Shown: positions 53,633 through 63,837, counted from the stretch's first letter. The stretch: 64,000 nucleotides of DNA from Desmospora activa DSM 45169 (GCF_003046315.1 NZ_PZZP01000001.1:1054001-1118000), one strand, 5' to 3'. A program made the numbers and translations. Notes: a model not told the origin generated them from the sequence alone.

Positions 53633-54529
53633 GTGGAAACGATACAATCGTATTTAAAGCAACGGGCACAGTTGATCGAAGCGGCAATGGAACAAGATTT
53701 AAAAACGATGTCCGGTGTACCTGAAACGCTGCATGATGCAATGCGATATTCCCTGCTGGCAGGCGGGAAGCGGCTACGCCCTATTTTGGTGTTGGCTTCC
53801 GCAGCGGCTGTTGGGGGAAAAGAGGAAGAGGCATTGCCCTTTGCCTGTGCAGTTGAAATGATTCATACATATTCTCTTATCCATGATGATTTGCCATCGA
53901 TGGATGATGACGATTTTCGGCGTGGCCGCCCGACCAACCATAAAGTGTTTGGGGAAGCGATGGCGATTCTGGCCGGTGACGCACTGTTGACGCGGGCCTT
54001 TGGGATCATTGCGCAGGGAGCGACTCACACTGGCCTCGATCCGGCTCAGGCCCTTGCACTAATCGTCGAAGGATCGGCGCGGGCAGGGGCAGAGGGAATG
54101 GTAGGGGGACAGGTAAAAGATATCCAAGCGGAAAAACGATCGGTTTCCTTGGAAGAGTTGCAAGATATCCATCGTTCTAAAACTGGTGATCTGATCACCT
54201 ATTCCGTCCGTTTAGGTGCGGGTGTTGCCGGTGCTACCGGAGAGAAGCTGGAAGCGTTGACCGGCTTTGCAGAACGGTTAGGGTTGGCCTTTCAGATTCA
54301 GGACGATGTATTGGATGTGATTGGCGATCAGGCAACCATTGGTAAACCGGTGGGTAGTGATGAATCCAAACATAAATCTACGTATCCGGCGTTGTTGGGC
54401 TTGGAAGAATCGCGAGCTTGGGTCCATCGTTTGGTGGTGGAAGCAAAGGATCTGTTGTCTTCGGTGCATGGCATTGACGGAACGAGATTGACGGAAATCG
54501 CCGATTATCTGACTGAGAGGGACCGTTAG
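53633..54529 (+). CDS. ispA: Farnesyl diphosphate synthase
   Basis: A short-chain trans-prenyltransferase of 298 residues making farnesyl diphosphate from IPP and DMAPP. The first Asp-rich motif is DDLPSMDDDDFRRGR near residue 83, GGKRLRP lies near 45, and the second Asp-rich motif QIQDDVLDV is near 222. It starts with GTG at 53633 directly after the xseB stop. The next three features, OLE RNA, oapA and dxs, complete the isoprenoid-linked cluster. Confidence 0.95.
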   Translation: METIQSYLKQRAQLIEAAMEQDLKTMSGVPETLHDAMRYSLLAGGKRLRPILVLASAAAVGGKEEEALPFACAVEMIHTYSLIHDDLPSMDDDDFRRGRPTNHKVFGEAMAILAGDALLTRAFGIIAQGATHTGLDPAQALALIVEGSARAGAEGMVGGQVKDIQAEKRSVSLEELQDIHRSKTGDLITYSVRLGAGVAGATGEKLEALTGFAERLGLAFQIQDDVLDVIGDQATIGKPVGSDESKHKSTYPALLGLEESRAWVHRLVVEAKDLLSSVHGIDGTRLTEIADYLTERDR

Positions 54530-54554
54530 AAGAAGGTTCGTATTCTTCCTTTCG

Positions 54555-54584
54555 TTGTCGCTTTTTACATGGTTGTGATATAAT
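54555..54584 (+). promoter_or_regulatory. Promoter of the OLE RNA
   Basis: TTGTCG (54555-54560), an 18-base spacer and a perfect TATAAT (54579-54584). The predicted start is near 54591, just before the closing stem of the RNA. Confidence 0.75.
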
Positions 54585-54590
54585 AAGCCC

Positions 54591-55165
54591 AATGTTGGGA
54601 TGGCACAGTATTCTAGTCGACTCACCTCCTCTGAAGGCGGGGCTAAAAATCCGCTAAAGGGCACATCGATGAAGTTCTTGGTGTTGGCTTCTGACGCCCA
54701 GTCGGGGGTTGATGCTGAGAGTTAAGGGGGAAGGGCGATCCACAAGGGCATGTGGGCGTTGACCCTCCCCCCGTGGAGACCCAAGTGCGTGGCTATGGCG
54801 TCACCGAACGCCGGCGACGGCTTGGGGTAGAAACCTGCATGCGGGCGTGGGGACCTGGTGTGCAGCGTAGCCTGCCTTGAGTGGTATTGCGGGGATTCGG
54901 ATCTTCCGTTGAAAGCAATGCTGCAAAAGAGACTAGGGGGAAGGAAAGAGTTGCTGAGGAAAACTCCTAGACTGAATGCGTAAGGCATGGCGAATCGGGG
55001 ATTGAAGTGCGGACTAAGTGGTAATCCAGTCCGGCTGTTGGTGACACGTCGAGAGAAGGGTAAAGGGAAACCGCCCCGACGGCGACGATGGGGTCTCTTC
55101 TCTGGGAAAACCTACTGGACCTAAGCCGCAATATTTACCCGGTTTGTTGCCATCCCACTATATTC
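54591..55165 (+). ncRNA. ole: OLE RNA (ornate, large, extremophilic RNA)
   Basis: A gene-free region of about 790 bases between ispA and oapA/dxs. Its ends pair: GGGATGGCA (54597-54605) with TGCCATCCC (55148-55156), closing a structure of about 560-575 bases. The interior is rich in G and in local stems and lacks any credible reading frame. OLE RNAs are about 600 bases, occur in extremophilic and anaerobic Firmicutes, and lie next to oapA within clusters containing ispA, dxs, folD, nusB, ppnK, argR, tlyA and recN, exactly as here. OLE forms a membrane-bound complex with OapA and is linked to tolerance of cold, alcohols and excess magnesium. The exact 3' end is uncertain. Confidence 0.92.
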
Positions 55166-55202
55166 TTGTGTAAATAATCAACAAAAAATAAGGTCTGATC
55201 GG

Positions 55203-55285
55203 CCGTTGGCGGACCGGCCAACGGTTCGCCGCCGGTCATACCACAGCGGAATGCCGGCCCGCCTCTGCGGTTCGGTATTTTTATG
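55203..55285 (+). terminator. Hairpins between OLE RNA and oapA
   Basis: CCGTTGGC (55203-55210) pairs with GCCAACGG (55217-55224). A second, looser hairpin (about 55239-55280) begins ATACC and ends GGTAT followed by TTTTTA. They may end most OLE transcripts while letting some read into oapA. Confidence 0.5.
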
Positions 55286-55315
55286 GGTTCGATTTAAAAG
55301 GAGTATGAGTGATGC

Positions 55316-55939
55316 ATGCGTGATCTATTAAGGCAATCCATGCGGTGGGCCATCCTGATCAGCTTGGTGACCGCACTTTTAGCGATGGTGCTAACTCTGG
55401 TTTCCAGCAGCTTTTTAAATGGGCTACCCTGGCAGGGCGGCTTACTGGTCGTATTGCTGATCGTTTTGATCGGGGTCTTTTTCGATATGTTGGGGATTGC
55501 CGCCACTGCTGCGCAGGAGCGACCTTTCCACGCCATGGCATCCAAGAAAGTAGCGGGAGCGACACAAGCGGTTGGAATTATCCGTAAGGCTGATCAGTTT
55601 GCTAATTTTTGTAACGACGTGGTCGGCGATATCAGCGGAATTGTTAGCGGGGCAGCAGGCTTTGCTGTGGCAGCCGCCTTGGTCTTTTCCATGGATCTGC
55701 CCGAAAGTAATCGTTTTCTGGTGGAGGCGGTGCTGGTAGGGATCATTTCGGCGATAACGGTAGGGGGAAAAGCTATAGGAAAATCGGTGGCGATCCGTTA
55801 CGCCAATGAACTGATTTTCCAGATCGGTCGGATTTTCTATTTTTTCGAAAAGAGATTTCATATTCGGGTATTTAACGTAAAGACTAAGAAAAAACGTAAG
55901 CGAAAGCGGGGGGTTCTTCGTGCACCTCGAACAGATTAA
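55316..55939 (+). CDS. oapA: OLE-associated protein A
   Basis: A 207-residue integral membrane protein placed immediately after the OLE RNA. It shows about four hydrophobic segments ([54 protein letters not shown], and [14 protein letters not shown]). The conserved [15 protein letters not shown]-like stretch reads [17 protein letters not shown] here. The very basic tail ([10 protein letters not shown]) fits an RNA partner. OapA is known to bind OLE directly and bring it to the membrane. ATG 55316 has AAGGAG 12 bases upstream. It overlaps the start of dxs. Confidence 0.92.
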   Translation: MRDLLRQSMRWAILISLVTALLAMVLTLVSSSFLNGLPWQGGLLVVLLIVLIGVFFDMLGIAATAAQERPFHAMASKKVAGATQAVGIIRKADQFANFCNDVVGDISGIVSGAAGFAVAAALVFSMDLPESNRFLVEAVLVGIISAITVGGKAIGKSVAIRYANELIFQIGRIFYFFEKRFHIRVFNVKTKKKRKRKRGVLRAPRTD

Positions 55940-57818
55940 CAGTCCGGAAGACCTAAAAAAACTGCCGGTCGAGAAACTGCCCGACGTGGCGGAAGAGATT
56001 CGTCAATTTTTGATGGAGAGCTTGTCAGTAACCGGTGGTCATCTCGCATCCAATTTAGGTGTGGTGGAGTTGACACTTGTGCTCCATTATCTCTTCGACA
56101 GCCCCAAGGATCAGTTTATTTGGGATGTGGGCCATCAGGCCTATGTACACAAACTTTTGACCGGTCGCCGTGAAGATTTTCCCACTCTCCGGCAATATCA
56201 GGGGTTGTGCGGGTTCCCCAAACGGAATGAAAGTGAACATGATGTGTGGGAGACGGGTCACAGCAGCACTTCTTTGTCTGCGGCGATGGGGATGGCGGTG
56301 GCACGGGACATCAAAGGAGAAAACAACCGCGTGGTCCCCATTATTGGGGATGGAGCCCTTACCGGCGGGATGGCTTTAGAAGCGCTTAACCACATTGGAA
56401 ATGAAAAGCGGGATATCACCGTTATCCTCAATGATAACGAAATGTCGATTTCACCCAATGTGGGGGCCCTGCACAAATATCTGGGACGGTTGCGGACGCA
56501 TCGCCATTATCACAAGGTAAAAGAAGAAGTGGAATACCTGTTGAAGAAGATTCCATCCGTGGGTGGAACGATGGCGGCAGCGGCGGAGCGTGTCAAGGAC
56601 AGCCTTAAGTTTTTGGTCGTCTCCGGGGTGCTGTTTGAAAAATTGGGCTTTACCTATCTGGGACCGGTGAACGGTCATAATCTGGACGAGCTCATGGAAT
56701 GTCTCAAACAGGCTGATCGGACGAAAGGCCCTGTATTGGTACATGTGGTAACGGTAAAAGGAAAAGGATACCTGCCTGCGGAACAGGATGCGGAAGGGTA
56801 TCATGGTGTCGGGAAAAACTATAAACTAGAAGCCAATAAAGGCGTGAAAAAAGTTACCACGGATGAACCCGTCAAATACGCCAAAGTGTTTGGGGATTCG
56901 TTGATCCGCTTAGCTGAAGAGGACAAGCGGGTGGTTGGAATCACTCCTGCCATGCTGGCCGGTTCCGGTATGAACGCATTTGCGCAACAGTTTCCGGAGC
57001 GCTGTTTTGACGTGGGAATCGCCGAGCAGCATGCAACCACTTTTGCCGCAGGATTGGCTACTCAGGGACTAAAACCGGTGTTTGCGATCTACTCTACCTT
57101 TTTACAACGAGGGTACGATCAGCTGATTCACGATATCGCCCGCCAAAAATTAAATGTGATCGTCGCTGTGGACCGGGCTGGATTTGTGGGTGCAGACGGG
57201 GAGACACACCAGGGGGTTTACGATATCGCGTTTATGCGGTGCGTTCCCAATATGGTGATCATGATGCCAAAAGATGAAAATGAGTTCCAACACATGATGT
57301 ATACGGCGTATCGATATGATGACGGCCCCATCGCCGTTCGCTTCCCGCGCGGAACTGGAGTCGGCGTAGAGATGGATGCAGAGTGGCAGCAGATTCCGAT
57401 CGGAAAAGCGGAAGTGTTACGCGAAGGACGGGATGTGGCGCTGCTGGCCTTTGGATCGATGGTGCCGCTGGCGATGAAAGCGGCGGACCAACTGGCGCGG
57501 GAAGGAATTCGAGCCAAAGTGGTAAACGCTCGCTTTGCCAAGCCGGTGGATACGGAACTGCTGGATCAATTGTGCGAAGAAGGTACCCCCATTGTTACCA
57601 TTGAAGAAGGCAGCTCCATCGGTGGATTTGGTAGCGCCGTGTTGGAATACTATGCAGAGCAGGAGATCCAGGGTATGTCTGTCAAGACGTTAGGGGTGCC
57701 GGATTACTATGTTGAACACGGAGATGTGGACAGCCAGCGCCGGGAAGTTGGACTGACGGTGGAGAAAATCGCCAGCACCGCATATGCCATGGTGCCGCTG
57801 CAACGCCGACGGGCTTAA
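55920..57818 (+). CDS. dxs: 1-deoxy-D-xylulose-5-phosphate synthase
   Basis: The thiamine-diphosphate enzyme that opens the MEP isoprenoid pathway from pyruvate and glyceraldehyde 3-phosphate. The 632-residue product has [15 protein letters not shown], the ThDP motif [10 protein letters not shown] near residue 143 with [13 protein letters not shown], and a transketolase-like second half with DVGIAEQHA near 365 and [15 protein letters not shown] near 420. It starts with GTG at 55920 inside the end of oapA, suggesting coupling. Confidence 0.96.
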   Translation: MHLEQINSPEDLKKLPVEKLPDVAEEIRQFLMESLSVTGGHLASNLGVVELTLVLHYLFDSPKDQFIWDVGHQAYVHKLLTGRREDFPTLRQYQGLCGFPKRNESEHDVWETGHSSTSLSAAMGMAVARDIKGENNRVVPIIGDGALTGGMALEALNHIGNEKRDITVILNDNEMSISPNVGALHKYLGRLRTHRHYHKVKEEVEYLLKKIPSVGGTMAAAAERVKDSLKFLVVSGVLFEKLGFTYLGPVNGHNLDELMECLKQADRTKGPVLVHVVTVKGKGYLPAEQDAEGYHGVGKNYKLEANKGVKKVTTDEPVKYAKVFGDSLIRLAEEDKRVVGITPAMLAGSGMNAFAQQFPERCFDVGIAEQHATTFAAGLATQGLKPVFAIYSTFLQRGYDQLIHDIARQKLNVIVAVDRAGFVGADGETHQGVYDIAFMRCVPNMVIMMPKDENEFQHMMYTAYRYDDGPIAVRFPRGTGVGVEMDAEWQQIPIGKAEVLREGRDVALLAFGSMVPLAMKAADQLAREGIRAKVVNARFAKPVDTELLDQLCEEGTPIVTIEEGSSIGGFGSAVLEYYAEQEIQGMSVKTLGVPDYYVEHGDVDSQRREVGLTVEKIASTAYAMVPLQRRRA

Positions 57819-57833
57819 GAAGGAGCGAGACCA

Positions 57834-58649
57834 GTGGCAAAAAAAGAGCGCTTGGATGTATTGTTGGTGGAACGAGGGTGGTTTGAAAGCCGCCAACAAG
57901 CCCAACGTGCCATTATGGCGGGCCTGGTTAAACTGGGGAGCGAGCGTATCGATAAAGCGGGGACCAAAGTCCCCGTCGATGCAGCTCTCCATGTTGAAAG
58001 AAAACCGCATCCGTATGTGAGTCGAGGCGGCTTAAAGCTGGAAGAAGCCATTCGTGTATTTGATATCCAGCTCGATCAAAAAGCAGTGCTGGATATCGGC
58101 GCTTCTACCGGCGGATTTACTGATTGTGCCCTTCAATATGGGGCACGATTGGTTTACGCCGTCGATGTGGGCTATGGCCAGCTGGCCTGGAAGTTGCGTC
58201 AGGATCCGCGGGTGATTGTGATGGAACGGACCAACTTTCGTTATCTCACACCGGCGGATTGGTCAGGGGAACAACCGCAACTCGCAGTGATCGACGTCTC
58301 CTTTATCTCCGTCTCCAAGATCCTTCCCCCTTTAAAAGCGTTGCTCCACCCTGAAGGATGGGTGATGTCCCTGGTGAAACCTCAATTTGAAGCGGGAAGG
58401 GAACGAGTAGGTAAAAAAGGGATTGTCAAGGACCCCACCGTTCATCGCGATGTCCTGCATCAATTCGTTAAGATGGCGAACCAGTCCAGCTTTGATGTAG
58501 TCGGGTTGGCCCCTTCCCCCATTACCGGGGGAGAGGGGAATATTGAATTTCTTAGTTGGATGCGAGCGGATTCAGCACCGAATCTCTCGTGGGAAGGACG
58601 GCTAGAAGCGGTAGTAGAAGAGGCCCACCGCCGTCACACCAACCGTTAA
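57834..58649 (+). CDS. tlyA: TlyA-family rRNA 2'-O-methyltransferase (S4-FtsJ)
   Basis: A 271-residue protein with an N-terminal S4 RNA-binding domain (ERLDVLLVERGWFESRQQA) and a C-terminal FtsJ-like methyltransferase domain. The SAM site is LDIGASTGGFTDCAL near residue 90. The related M. tuberculosis TlyA methylates 16S and 23S rRNA; B. subtilis YqxC is the local equivalent. It starts with GTG 57834 after AAGGAGCGA. Confidence 0.92.
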   Translation: MAKKERLDVLLVERGWFESRQQAQRAIMAGLVKLGSERIDKAGTKVPVDAALHVERKPHPYVSRGGLKLEEAIRVFDIQLDQKAVLDIGASTGGFTDCALQYGARLVYAVDVGYGQLAWKLRQDPRVIVMERTNFRYLTPADWSGEQPQLAVIDVSFISVSKILPPLKALLHPEGWVMSLVKPQFEAGRERVGKKGIVKDPTVHRDVLHQFVKMANQSSFDVVGLAPSPITGGEGNIEFLSWMRADSAPNLSWEGRLEAVVEEAHRRHTNR

Positions 58650-58728
58650 AGGGTCGCTTCCTCTTCCTTTCCTTTACAGGATTTCTTGTAACAGGGGCGA
58701 ATCAAGAAAGGGGAAGGAGGCGGTTCTC

Positions 58729-59250
58729 TTGTTGCGCGATGACGGTGATCTGCTTGTGCTGGCTCTGTTGGTGATCGTGATCGTGATTCTGTTTGTTCGG
58801 GCATGGAACCGTGCCGGCTGGAACACAACCATTCAGTGGTCACCTGTTCCCATTCGCGGGGAAGTGCCTGCATTGTTGGAAGAAGAGGGTTATGAAGTGG
58901 TAGCGGCAAAACAACGCCTCCCTCTACAGATTTATATGGGGGAGAAAAAGATGGAAAGCCGGTTGTTTGTCGATTTTGTCGCACAAAAGAACAACCGCAC
59001 CTATCTGGTTATTCAAGCGAAGGCCAAACAACCCCTTCGCATATCCGGATCCGCTCTGCGGGATCGCTTTCTTGCACATGTGCTCGCTTTCCAAGCCACC
59101 GGGGTTCTATTTGTCGACCCCTATACGGGCACTTGTCATACCGTTACTTTTTCTATCCCAGGTATATCCTCGTCGAGAGGCAAGCGGGGTGTCTTGTCCC
59201 ATTTGGTTACGTTGGTACTGGGTATCCTAATCGCCATTTGGATCCGATGA
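58729..59250 (+). CDS. Membrane protein with possible PDDEXK-like core
   Basis: A 173-residue protein I do not recognise. It has an N-terminal membrane helix (LLVLALLVIVIVILFVRAW), a cytoplasmic domain of about 110 residues, and a C-terminal helix (HLVTLVLGILIAIWIR). The segment LFVDFVAQKNNRTYLVIQAKAK resembles the D...(E/Q)xK strand pair of restriction-endonuclease-like folds, read here as FVDFVA and VIQAKAK. TTG 58729 follows AAGGAGG. It sits between tlyA and nadK, where B. subtilis has no gene. A nuclease role is only a hint. Confidence 0.55.
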   Translation: MLRDDGDLLVLALLVIVIVILFVRAWNRAGWNTTIQWSPVPIRGEVPALLEEEGYEVVAAKQRLPLQIYMGEKKMESRLFVDFVAQKNNRTYLVIQAKAKQPLRISGSALRDRFLAHVLAFQATGVLFVDPYTGTCHTVTFSIPGISSSRGKRGVLSHLVTLVLGILIAIWIR

Positions 59251-59276
59251 TGTGCAAAACAAGAGGTGGATGGGAC

Positions 59277-60152
59277 TTGCAAACGATCGGGATACTTGTA
59301 AACAAAGGGAAGCCGAAGGCCCGAGTGATTTTAAAAGAGCTGATTCTGCTTTTGGAAGCGCGGGGAGCGGGCGTTCGTCTGGAGCCGGATATGGCTGAGA
59401 GCTTGGAACGAATGGACTTGGCTCTAACTGTAGAGGAATTTCCGGACTCGGTCGATCTGGTCTTCGTTTTAGGCGGCGACGGGACCTTGTTGGGAGTGGC
59501 ACGACAGTTGGCCCCCTATCAGATTCCCATCCTTGGCTTTAATTTGGGCTATCTCGGTTTTTTGTCGGAAGCCGAACCCGATAGTTTATCCAGTGCAGTA
59601 GACCGGGTACTGGCGGGGGATTACACCATTGAGCACCGCTTAATGCTTGATGCCGAGGTGGTGCGAAACGGTCACTCCCTGGAAAAAAGCGTTGCTCTTA
59701 ATGACGTTGGCATCGCAAAAGGCTCCTTCAGCCGGATGATTACCAGTACGGTCTTTATGGATGGGGAGTACTTAGGTACATATTCCGGTGATGGCTTAAT
59801 CGTATCCACTCCAACCGGTTCTACCGCTTATTCTCTCTCTTGCGGAGGGCCGATTGTATGGCCGGGAGTACGCTGTGTATTGCTGACACCGATCTGTCCC
59901 CATACATTGACATCGCGCCCGATGGTATTACCGGCGGAGTCAGTATTGGAGATCAAGGTGAGTGCCACCCATCACGACCTTGGCCTTACGATTGATGGGC
60001 AATTGGGATACCGGCTGCAGGTGGACGATATCATCCGGGTGAAAGCTTCCCGTTTTGTTACCTCCTTGATCAAGTGGAAAGAACGCAACTTTTTTGAAGT
60101 GGTTCGAAAAAAGCTGCAAGGAGAGCAGGAAGTCGTGGAGGAGCGAACATGA
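59277..60152 (+). CDS. nadK: NAD kinase
   Basis: NAD kinase (PpnK) phosphorylates NAD+ to NADP+. The 291-residue product has [11 protein letters not shown] near residue 65, [23 protein letters not shown], and the glycine-rich [20 protein letters not shown] 59277 is preferred, with AAGAGGTGGA before it and the opening [13 protein letters not shown]; a longer frame begins inside the previous gene. Its stop overlaps the argR ATG. Confidence 0.93.
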   Translation: MQTIGILVNKGKPKARVILKELILLLEARGAGVRLEPDMAESLERMDLALTVEEFPDSVDLVFVLGGDGTLLGVARQLAPYQIPILGFNLGYLGFLSEAEPDSLSSAVDRVLAGDYTIEHRLMLDAEVVRNGHSLEKSVALNDVGIAKGSFSRMITSTVFMDGEYLGTYSGDGLIVSTPTGSTAYSLSCGGPIVWPGVRCVLLTPICPHTLTSRPMVLPAESVLEIKVSATHHDLGLTIDGQLGYRLQVDDIIRVKASRFVTSLIKWKERNFFEVVRKKLQGEQEVVEERT

Positions 60153-60595
60153 AAGCACAACGTCATATTAAAATAAGGGAGATCGTTACCCAAAACGAAA
60201 TCGAAACGCAAGAAGATCTGGTATCCTCCTTGAAAAATGCAGGTTACAATGTAACCCAAGCGACGGTTTCCCGGGACATCAAGGAACTTCGTCTCGTGAA
60301 AGTTCCCACCAATCACGGTGGGTACAAATACTCTTTACCGGCGGATAACCGCTTCAATCCACTGCAGAAGCTAAAACGAATGTTGATGGACAGCTTTGTT
60401 GGGATTGAACAGAGTGAAAACTTGATCGTTATGCGAACAATGCCGGGCAATGCCCATGCGATCGCAGTCTTGATCGACAATCTGGATTGGTCTGATGTGC
60501 TGGGTACCATCGCTGGGGATGATACGATTCTCATCATCTGCCGCGACAGGGAGAAAACCCCTCAGGTAGTGGAACGCTTTATCGACATGTTGTAG
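60149..60595 (+). CDS. argR: Arginine repressor
   Basis: ArgR/AhrC represses arginine synthesis and activates its catabolism when arginine is bound. The 148-residue protein has a winged helix at 1-70 with [18 protein letters not shown], and an oligomerisation/arginine-binding domain with [15 protein letters not shown] near residue 120. ATG 60149 overlaps the nadK stop (ATGA). It precedes recN by seven bases as in B. subtilis ahrC-recN. Confidence 0.96.
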   Translation: MKAQRHIKIREIVTQNEIETQEDLVSSLKNAGYNVTQATVSRDIKELRLVKVPTNHGGYKYSLPADNRFNPLQKLKRMLMDSFVGIEQSENLIVMRTMPGNAHAIAVLIDNLDWSDVLGTIAGDDTILIICRDREKTPQVVERFIDML

Positions 60596-60607
60596 GAGTG
60601 GATGCTG

Positions 60608-62311
60608 ATGTTGCGCGAAATGTCCATTCGTGACTTTGCCATCATCCAGGAGGTACATCTAACATTTGATCGTGGTTTTCATGTGTTGACAGGGGAGACA
60701 GGAGCGGGGAAATCAATCCTGTTCGATGCCCTTAGTTTGGTGGTCGGCGGACGGGGTTCTCAGGATTTTGTCCGCCACGGTGCCAAAAAAGCAGAGGTGG
60801 AAGCGCTTTTTGATATTTCCGACCAACCCGGCATTCAGGCGATTCTGGATGAACTGGGGTTGTCGACAGCAGGAGAGGAGCACCTGCTCATTCGGCGGGA
60901 TATTGCGCAAAACGGGAAAAGTACCTGCCGCTTAAACGGACAGATCATCACACTGACGATGTTAAAACAGGTGGGGGAGCATCTGTTGGATATCCATGGT
61001 CAGCATGAACACCAATCCCTGTTGCAGGTGGAAGCACATTTAAATTGGTTGGACGCATTTGGCGGGGTTGATTTAATCCAACAGCGGGAACGTTATCAAA
61101 AAATCTTTGCGCAACATCGGGAGATGCGCCAGGAATTAGATCAAATTACTGCTGATGAAAAAAAGATCGCCCAACGGATCGATTTGTTATCCTTTCAAAA
61201 AGAAGAGATTGCGGCAGCGCGTTTAACTGCAGGAGAAGATGCAGAGTTGGCACAAGAGCATTCGCGACTGGCTCACGCGGAGCAGATTGTACAACACGCT
61301 TCCCAGGCATATGAAGCCATGTATGGGGATCAGCGCGGCGCGGAAATGCTCAATCAGGCGGTAAGGGATCTGGAGGAGATCACTCGCTTGGATGAATCGT
61401 TACAACCGCTTCTCGAAATGGTCCAATCCGCTTACTACCAAGTGGAGGAAGCGGCACGTCAAGTGGGGCGTTACCGCGATGATGTGGAATTTGATCCCGC
61501 CCGCCTCGCACAGGTGGAAGAGCGTATTCACGTATTGGATCAATTGAAACGGAAATATGGGGAAACAATCGAAGAAATCTTACGTCACGGTGAAGAAGCG
61601 GAACAAGAGCTGGAACAACTGTTGAATCGGGATGAGCGCAAGCAAGAGCTGGAACAGCGTTTAACAGAGCTGGAAGCGAAGCTGGCTGCGGAAGGGGAAA
61701 CCCTTACACAGATGCGCAAACAGGCGGCTGAGCGTCTGAACCAACGGGTGGAAGCGGAACTGGCTGATCTGAATATGAAGGGAACCCGCTTTCAAGCGGC
61801 TTTTTCTAACGATGATGAACCTACTTATACTCCTACTGGACAGGATCGCGTCGAATTCCTGATCGCCCCCAATCAGGGAGAGCCGTTGCGACCATTGGTT
61901 AAAATTGCGTCAGGCGGGGAATTGTCACGGATCATGTTGGCATTGCAAACCATTTTTTCTGATTTAGATGGAGTTCCTACCTTGATTTTTGATGAGGTGG
62001 ATACCGGGGTGAGTGGACGTGCTGCTCAGGCCATCGCTGAAAAAATTGCCCATTTGGCGCAGGAACGGCAAATTTTGTGTGTCACCCATCTACCGCAGGT
62101 GGCATGTATGGCCGATGTTCATTTCCATATCTTTAAGGAATCCAACGAGGAGCAGACACGTACACGGGTGAAGCTGCTCACGATGGAAGGGCGTACAATG
62201 GAGTTGGCCCGAATGCTGGGCGGTGTCGAAGTGACGGATACCACCAAAACCCATGCGCTTGAAATGTTACAATTGGCTGAGCGCACAAAAACGGCCATTC
62301 AAGCTCATTAA
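60608..62311 (+). CDS. recN: DNA repair protein RecN
   Basis: An SMC-like ATPase of 567 residues in double-strand break repair. Walker A is GETGAGKSIL near residue 30, the central coiled coil lies at about 160-370, the ABC signature KIASGGELSRIMLA is near 435, and Walker B TLIFDEVDTGVSG near 460. The second of two ATGs (60608) gives better spacing from AGGAG. A terminator follows at 62335. Confidence 0.95.
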   Translation: MLREMSIRDFAIIQEVHLTFDRGFHVLTGETGAGKSILFDALSLVVGGRGSQDFVRHGAKKAEVEALFDISDQPGIQAILDELGLSTAGEEHLLIRRDIAQNGKSTCRLNGQIITLTMLKQVGEHLLDIHGQHEHQSLLQVEAHLNWLDAFGGVDLIQQRERYQKIFAQHREMRQELDQITADEKKIAQRIDLLSFQKEEIAAARLTAGEDAELAQEHSRLAHAEQIVQHASQAYEAMYGDQRGAEMLNQAVRDLEEITRLDESLQPLLEMVQSAYYQVEEAARQVGRYRDDVEFDPARLAQVEERIHVLDQLKRKYGETIEEILRHGEEAEQELEQLLNRDERKQELEQRLTELEAKLAAEGETLTQMRKQAAERLNQRVEAELADLNMKGTRFQAAFSNDDEPTYTPTGQDRVEFLIAPNQGEPLRPLVKIASGGELSRIMLALQTIFSDLDGVPTLIFDEVDTGVSGRAAQAIAEKIAHLAQERQILCVTHLPQVACMADVHFHIFKESNEEQTRTRVKLLTMEGRTMELARMLGGVEVTDTTKTHALEMLQLAERTKTAIQAH

Positions 62312-62334
62312 ATCACGATTTCATCCTACCCTCT

Positions 62335-62360
62335 ATTCCGGCAAAAAACCGGGATTTTTT
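62335..62360 (+). terminator. Terminator of recN
   Basis: ATTCCGG (62335-62341) pairs with CCGGGAT (62349-62355), then TTTTT. Confidence 0.78.
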
Positions 62361-62496
62361 GTTTGTACTGCTGTCATACGCTGGATCGGGTAAGGAAGCT
62401 TTTGCGTGACATAAAAGAAATGGGCCACGGACACCTTAACATTACGGTGGAAACATCGCATTGGAGGTGCAGGCAGGAGCGCAGGAGAGTGATCCA

Positions 62497-63837
62497 GTGG
62501 GGCTGACACAAAAAAAGAGATGGACGGGTTTATTGCTTGCCGTTTTGCTCGTTTTAGCCAGTTTGAGTACACCCTTCCGTGAATATCTGGCGTTTCCTTC
62601 CCAGATGCGTCTCATTCACGGACATGGGAAAGAAATGCATCTAACGATGCCGGCGACTGCCACGGTAACCCTTTCCAATCCCGGTGTACTGGAAGTGAAA
62701 GGGACAAAGCATTGGCTGGACCTTCGCAAACCGTTTACGGTACTCACCAAACAATTGGGCCAATCGCATCTCACCCTTCGTTTGTTTGGAAAGCTGCCTT
62801 TTAAACAAATGATGGTGGAGGTACTCCCAGATGTACGGGTGATTCCAGGCGGCCAATCCATCGGAGTGAAGTTAAAGGCCAAAGGTGTCTTGGTGGTGGG
62901 GCACCACATGGTTAAACACGCCAAACCATCTCCTGGTGAAAAGGCGGACATCCGCATGGGAGACATGATTTTGGAGATGAACGACAAACGGATTACAAGC
63001 GTGGGAGAGATTGGACCGATTGTGGATCAGGCAGGGCAGGCAGGGAAAGGAATTGAAGTATTATTGCAGCGGGGAGACGAACAAAAACGGACAACATTGT
63101 TTCCGGAGCGCAATACACGAGGAGGCAATTACCATATCGGGCTGTATGTTCGGGACTCCGCCGCAGGGGTGGGAACGCTCACTTTTTATGATCCTCTAAA
63201 GAAACGCTACGGCGCACTCGGTCATGTGATTACTGACGTGGACACAGGCAAACAGATTCAGGTCGGAGGCGGAAAAATCGTTCATTCCAATGTGACCTCA
63301 ATCCAAAAAGGAGCCAACGGTGATCCCGGAGAAAAACGTGCTATCTTTTTTAAGGAAGATCAAGTGTTGGGCTCCATTGTCCGAAATACCCCTTTTGGTG
63401 TGTTTGGACAGATGGAAAAGAAGCCGAAACAAGGATTGTATCAGGAACCGGTTCCTGTAGCATTGGCTGAAGAGGTACAAGAAGGGCCGGCCCAGATTTT
63501 AACGGTGGTGCAGGGGCAAAAAGTGGAGCGTTACGATATCGAAATCGTTCATTTGATCCATCAGAAATTCCCAGCCACCAAAGGCATGATTATTAAGGTA
63601 ACAGATCCCCAGCTGTTAAATCAAACCGGTGGGATTGTCCAAGGAATGAGCGGTAGTCCGATTATACAGAACGGAAAATTGGTGGGAGCGGTTACCCATG
63701 TGTTCGTCAATGATCCCACTTCGGGATATGGGACCTATATTGAATGGATGCTAAAAGATGCAGGTGTGATGGAAACAGCGGACTTCTTGAAGAAGTCCGC
63801 TGTTTTTTTGGAAAAAAGTGCTCTAAAGCAGGAATGA
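62497..63837 (+). CDS. spoIVB: SpoIVB serine peptidase
   Basis: SpoIVB is the forespore protease that triggers pro-sigma-K processing. The 446-residue product has an N-terminal membrane anchor (LLLAVLLVLASLS), a PDZ domain at about 125-210 (DIRMGDMILEMNDKRI), and the S55 peptidase domain with the catalytic histidine in LGHVITDVD and the serine in QGMSGSPIIQNGKLVGAVTH read here as GMSGSPI. GTG 62497 is chosen because AGGAG lies nine bases upstream. The last codons overlap a strong terminator hairpin. Confidence 0.95.
   Translation: MGLTQKKRWTGLLLAVLLVLASLSTPFREYLAFPSQMRLIHGHGKEMHLTMPATATVTLSNPGVLEVKGTKHWLDLRKPFTVLTKQLGQSHLTLRLFGKLPFKQMMVEVLPDVRVIPGGQSIGVKLKAKGVLVVGHHMVKHAKPSPGEKADIRMGDMILEMNDKRITSVGEIGPIVDQAGQAGKGIEVLLQRGDEQKRTTLFPERNTRGGNYHIGLYVRDSAAGVGTLTFYDPLKKRYGALGHVITDVDTGKQIQVGGGKIVHSNVTSIQKGANGDPGEKRAIFFKEDQVLGSIVRNTPFGVFGQMEKKPKQGLYQEPVPVALAEEVQEGPAQILTVVQGQKVERYDIEIVHLIHQKFPATKGMIIKVTDPQLLNQTGGIVQGMSGSPIIQNGKLVGAVTHVFVNDPTSGYGTYIEWMLKDAGVMETADFLKKSAVFLEKSALKQE
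63776..63809 (+). terminator. Terminator inside the 3' coding end of spoIVB
   Basis: CAGCGGACTTC (63776-63786) pairs with GAAGTCCGCTG (63792-63802), followed by seven T. The spoIVB reading frame continues through it for ten more codons after the T tract. Confidence 0.85.
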
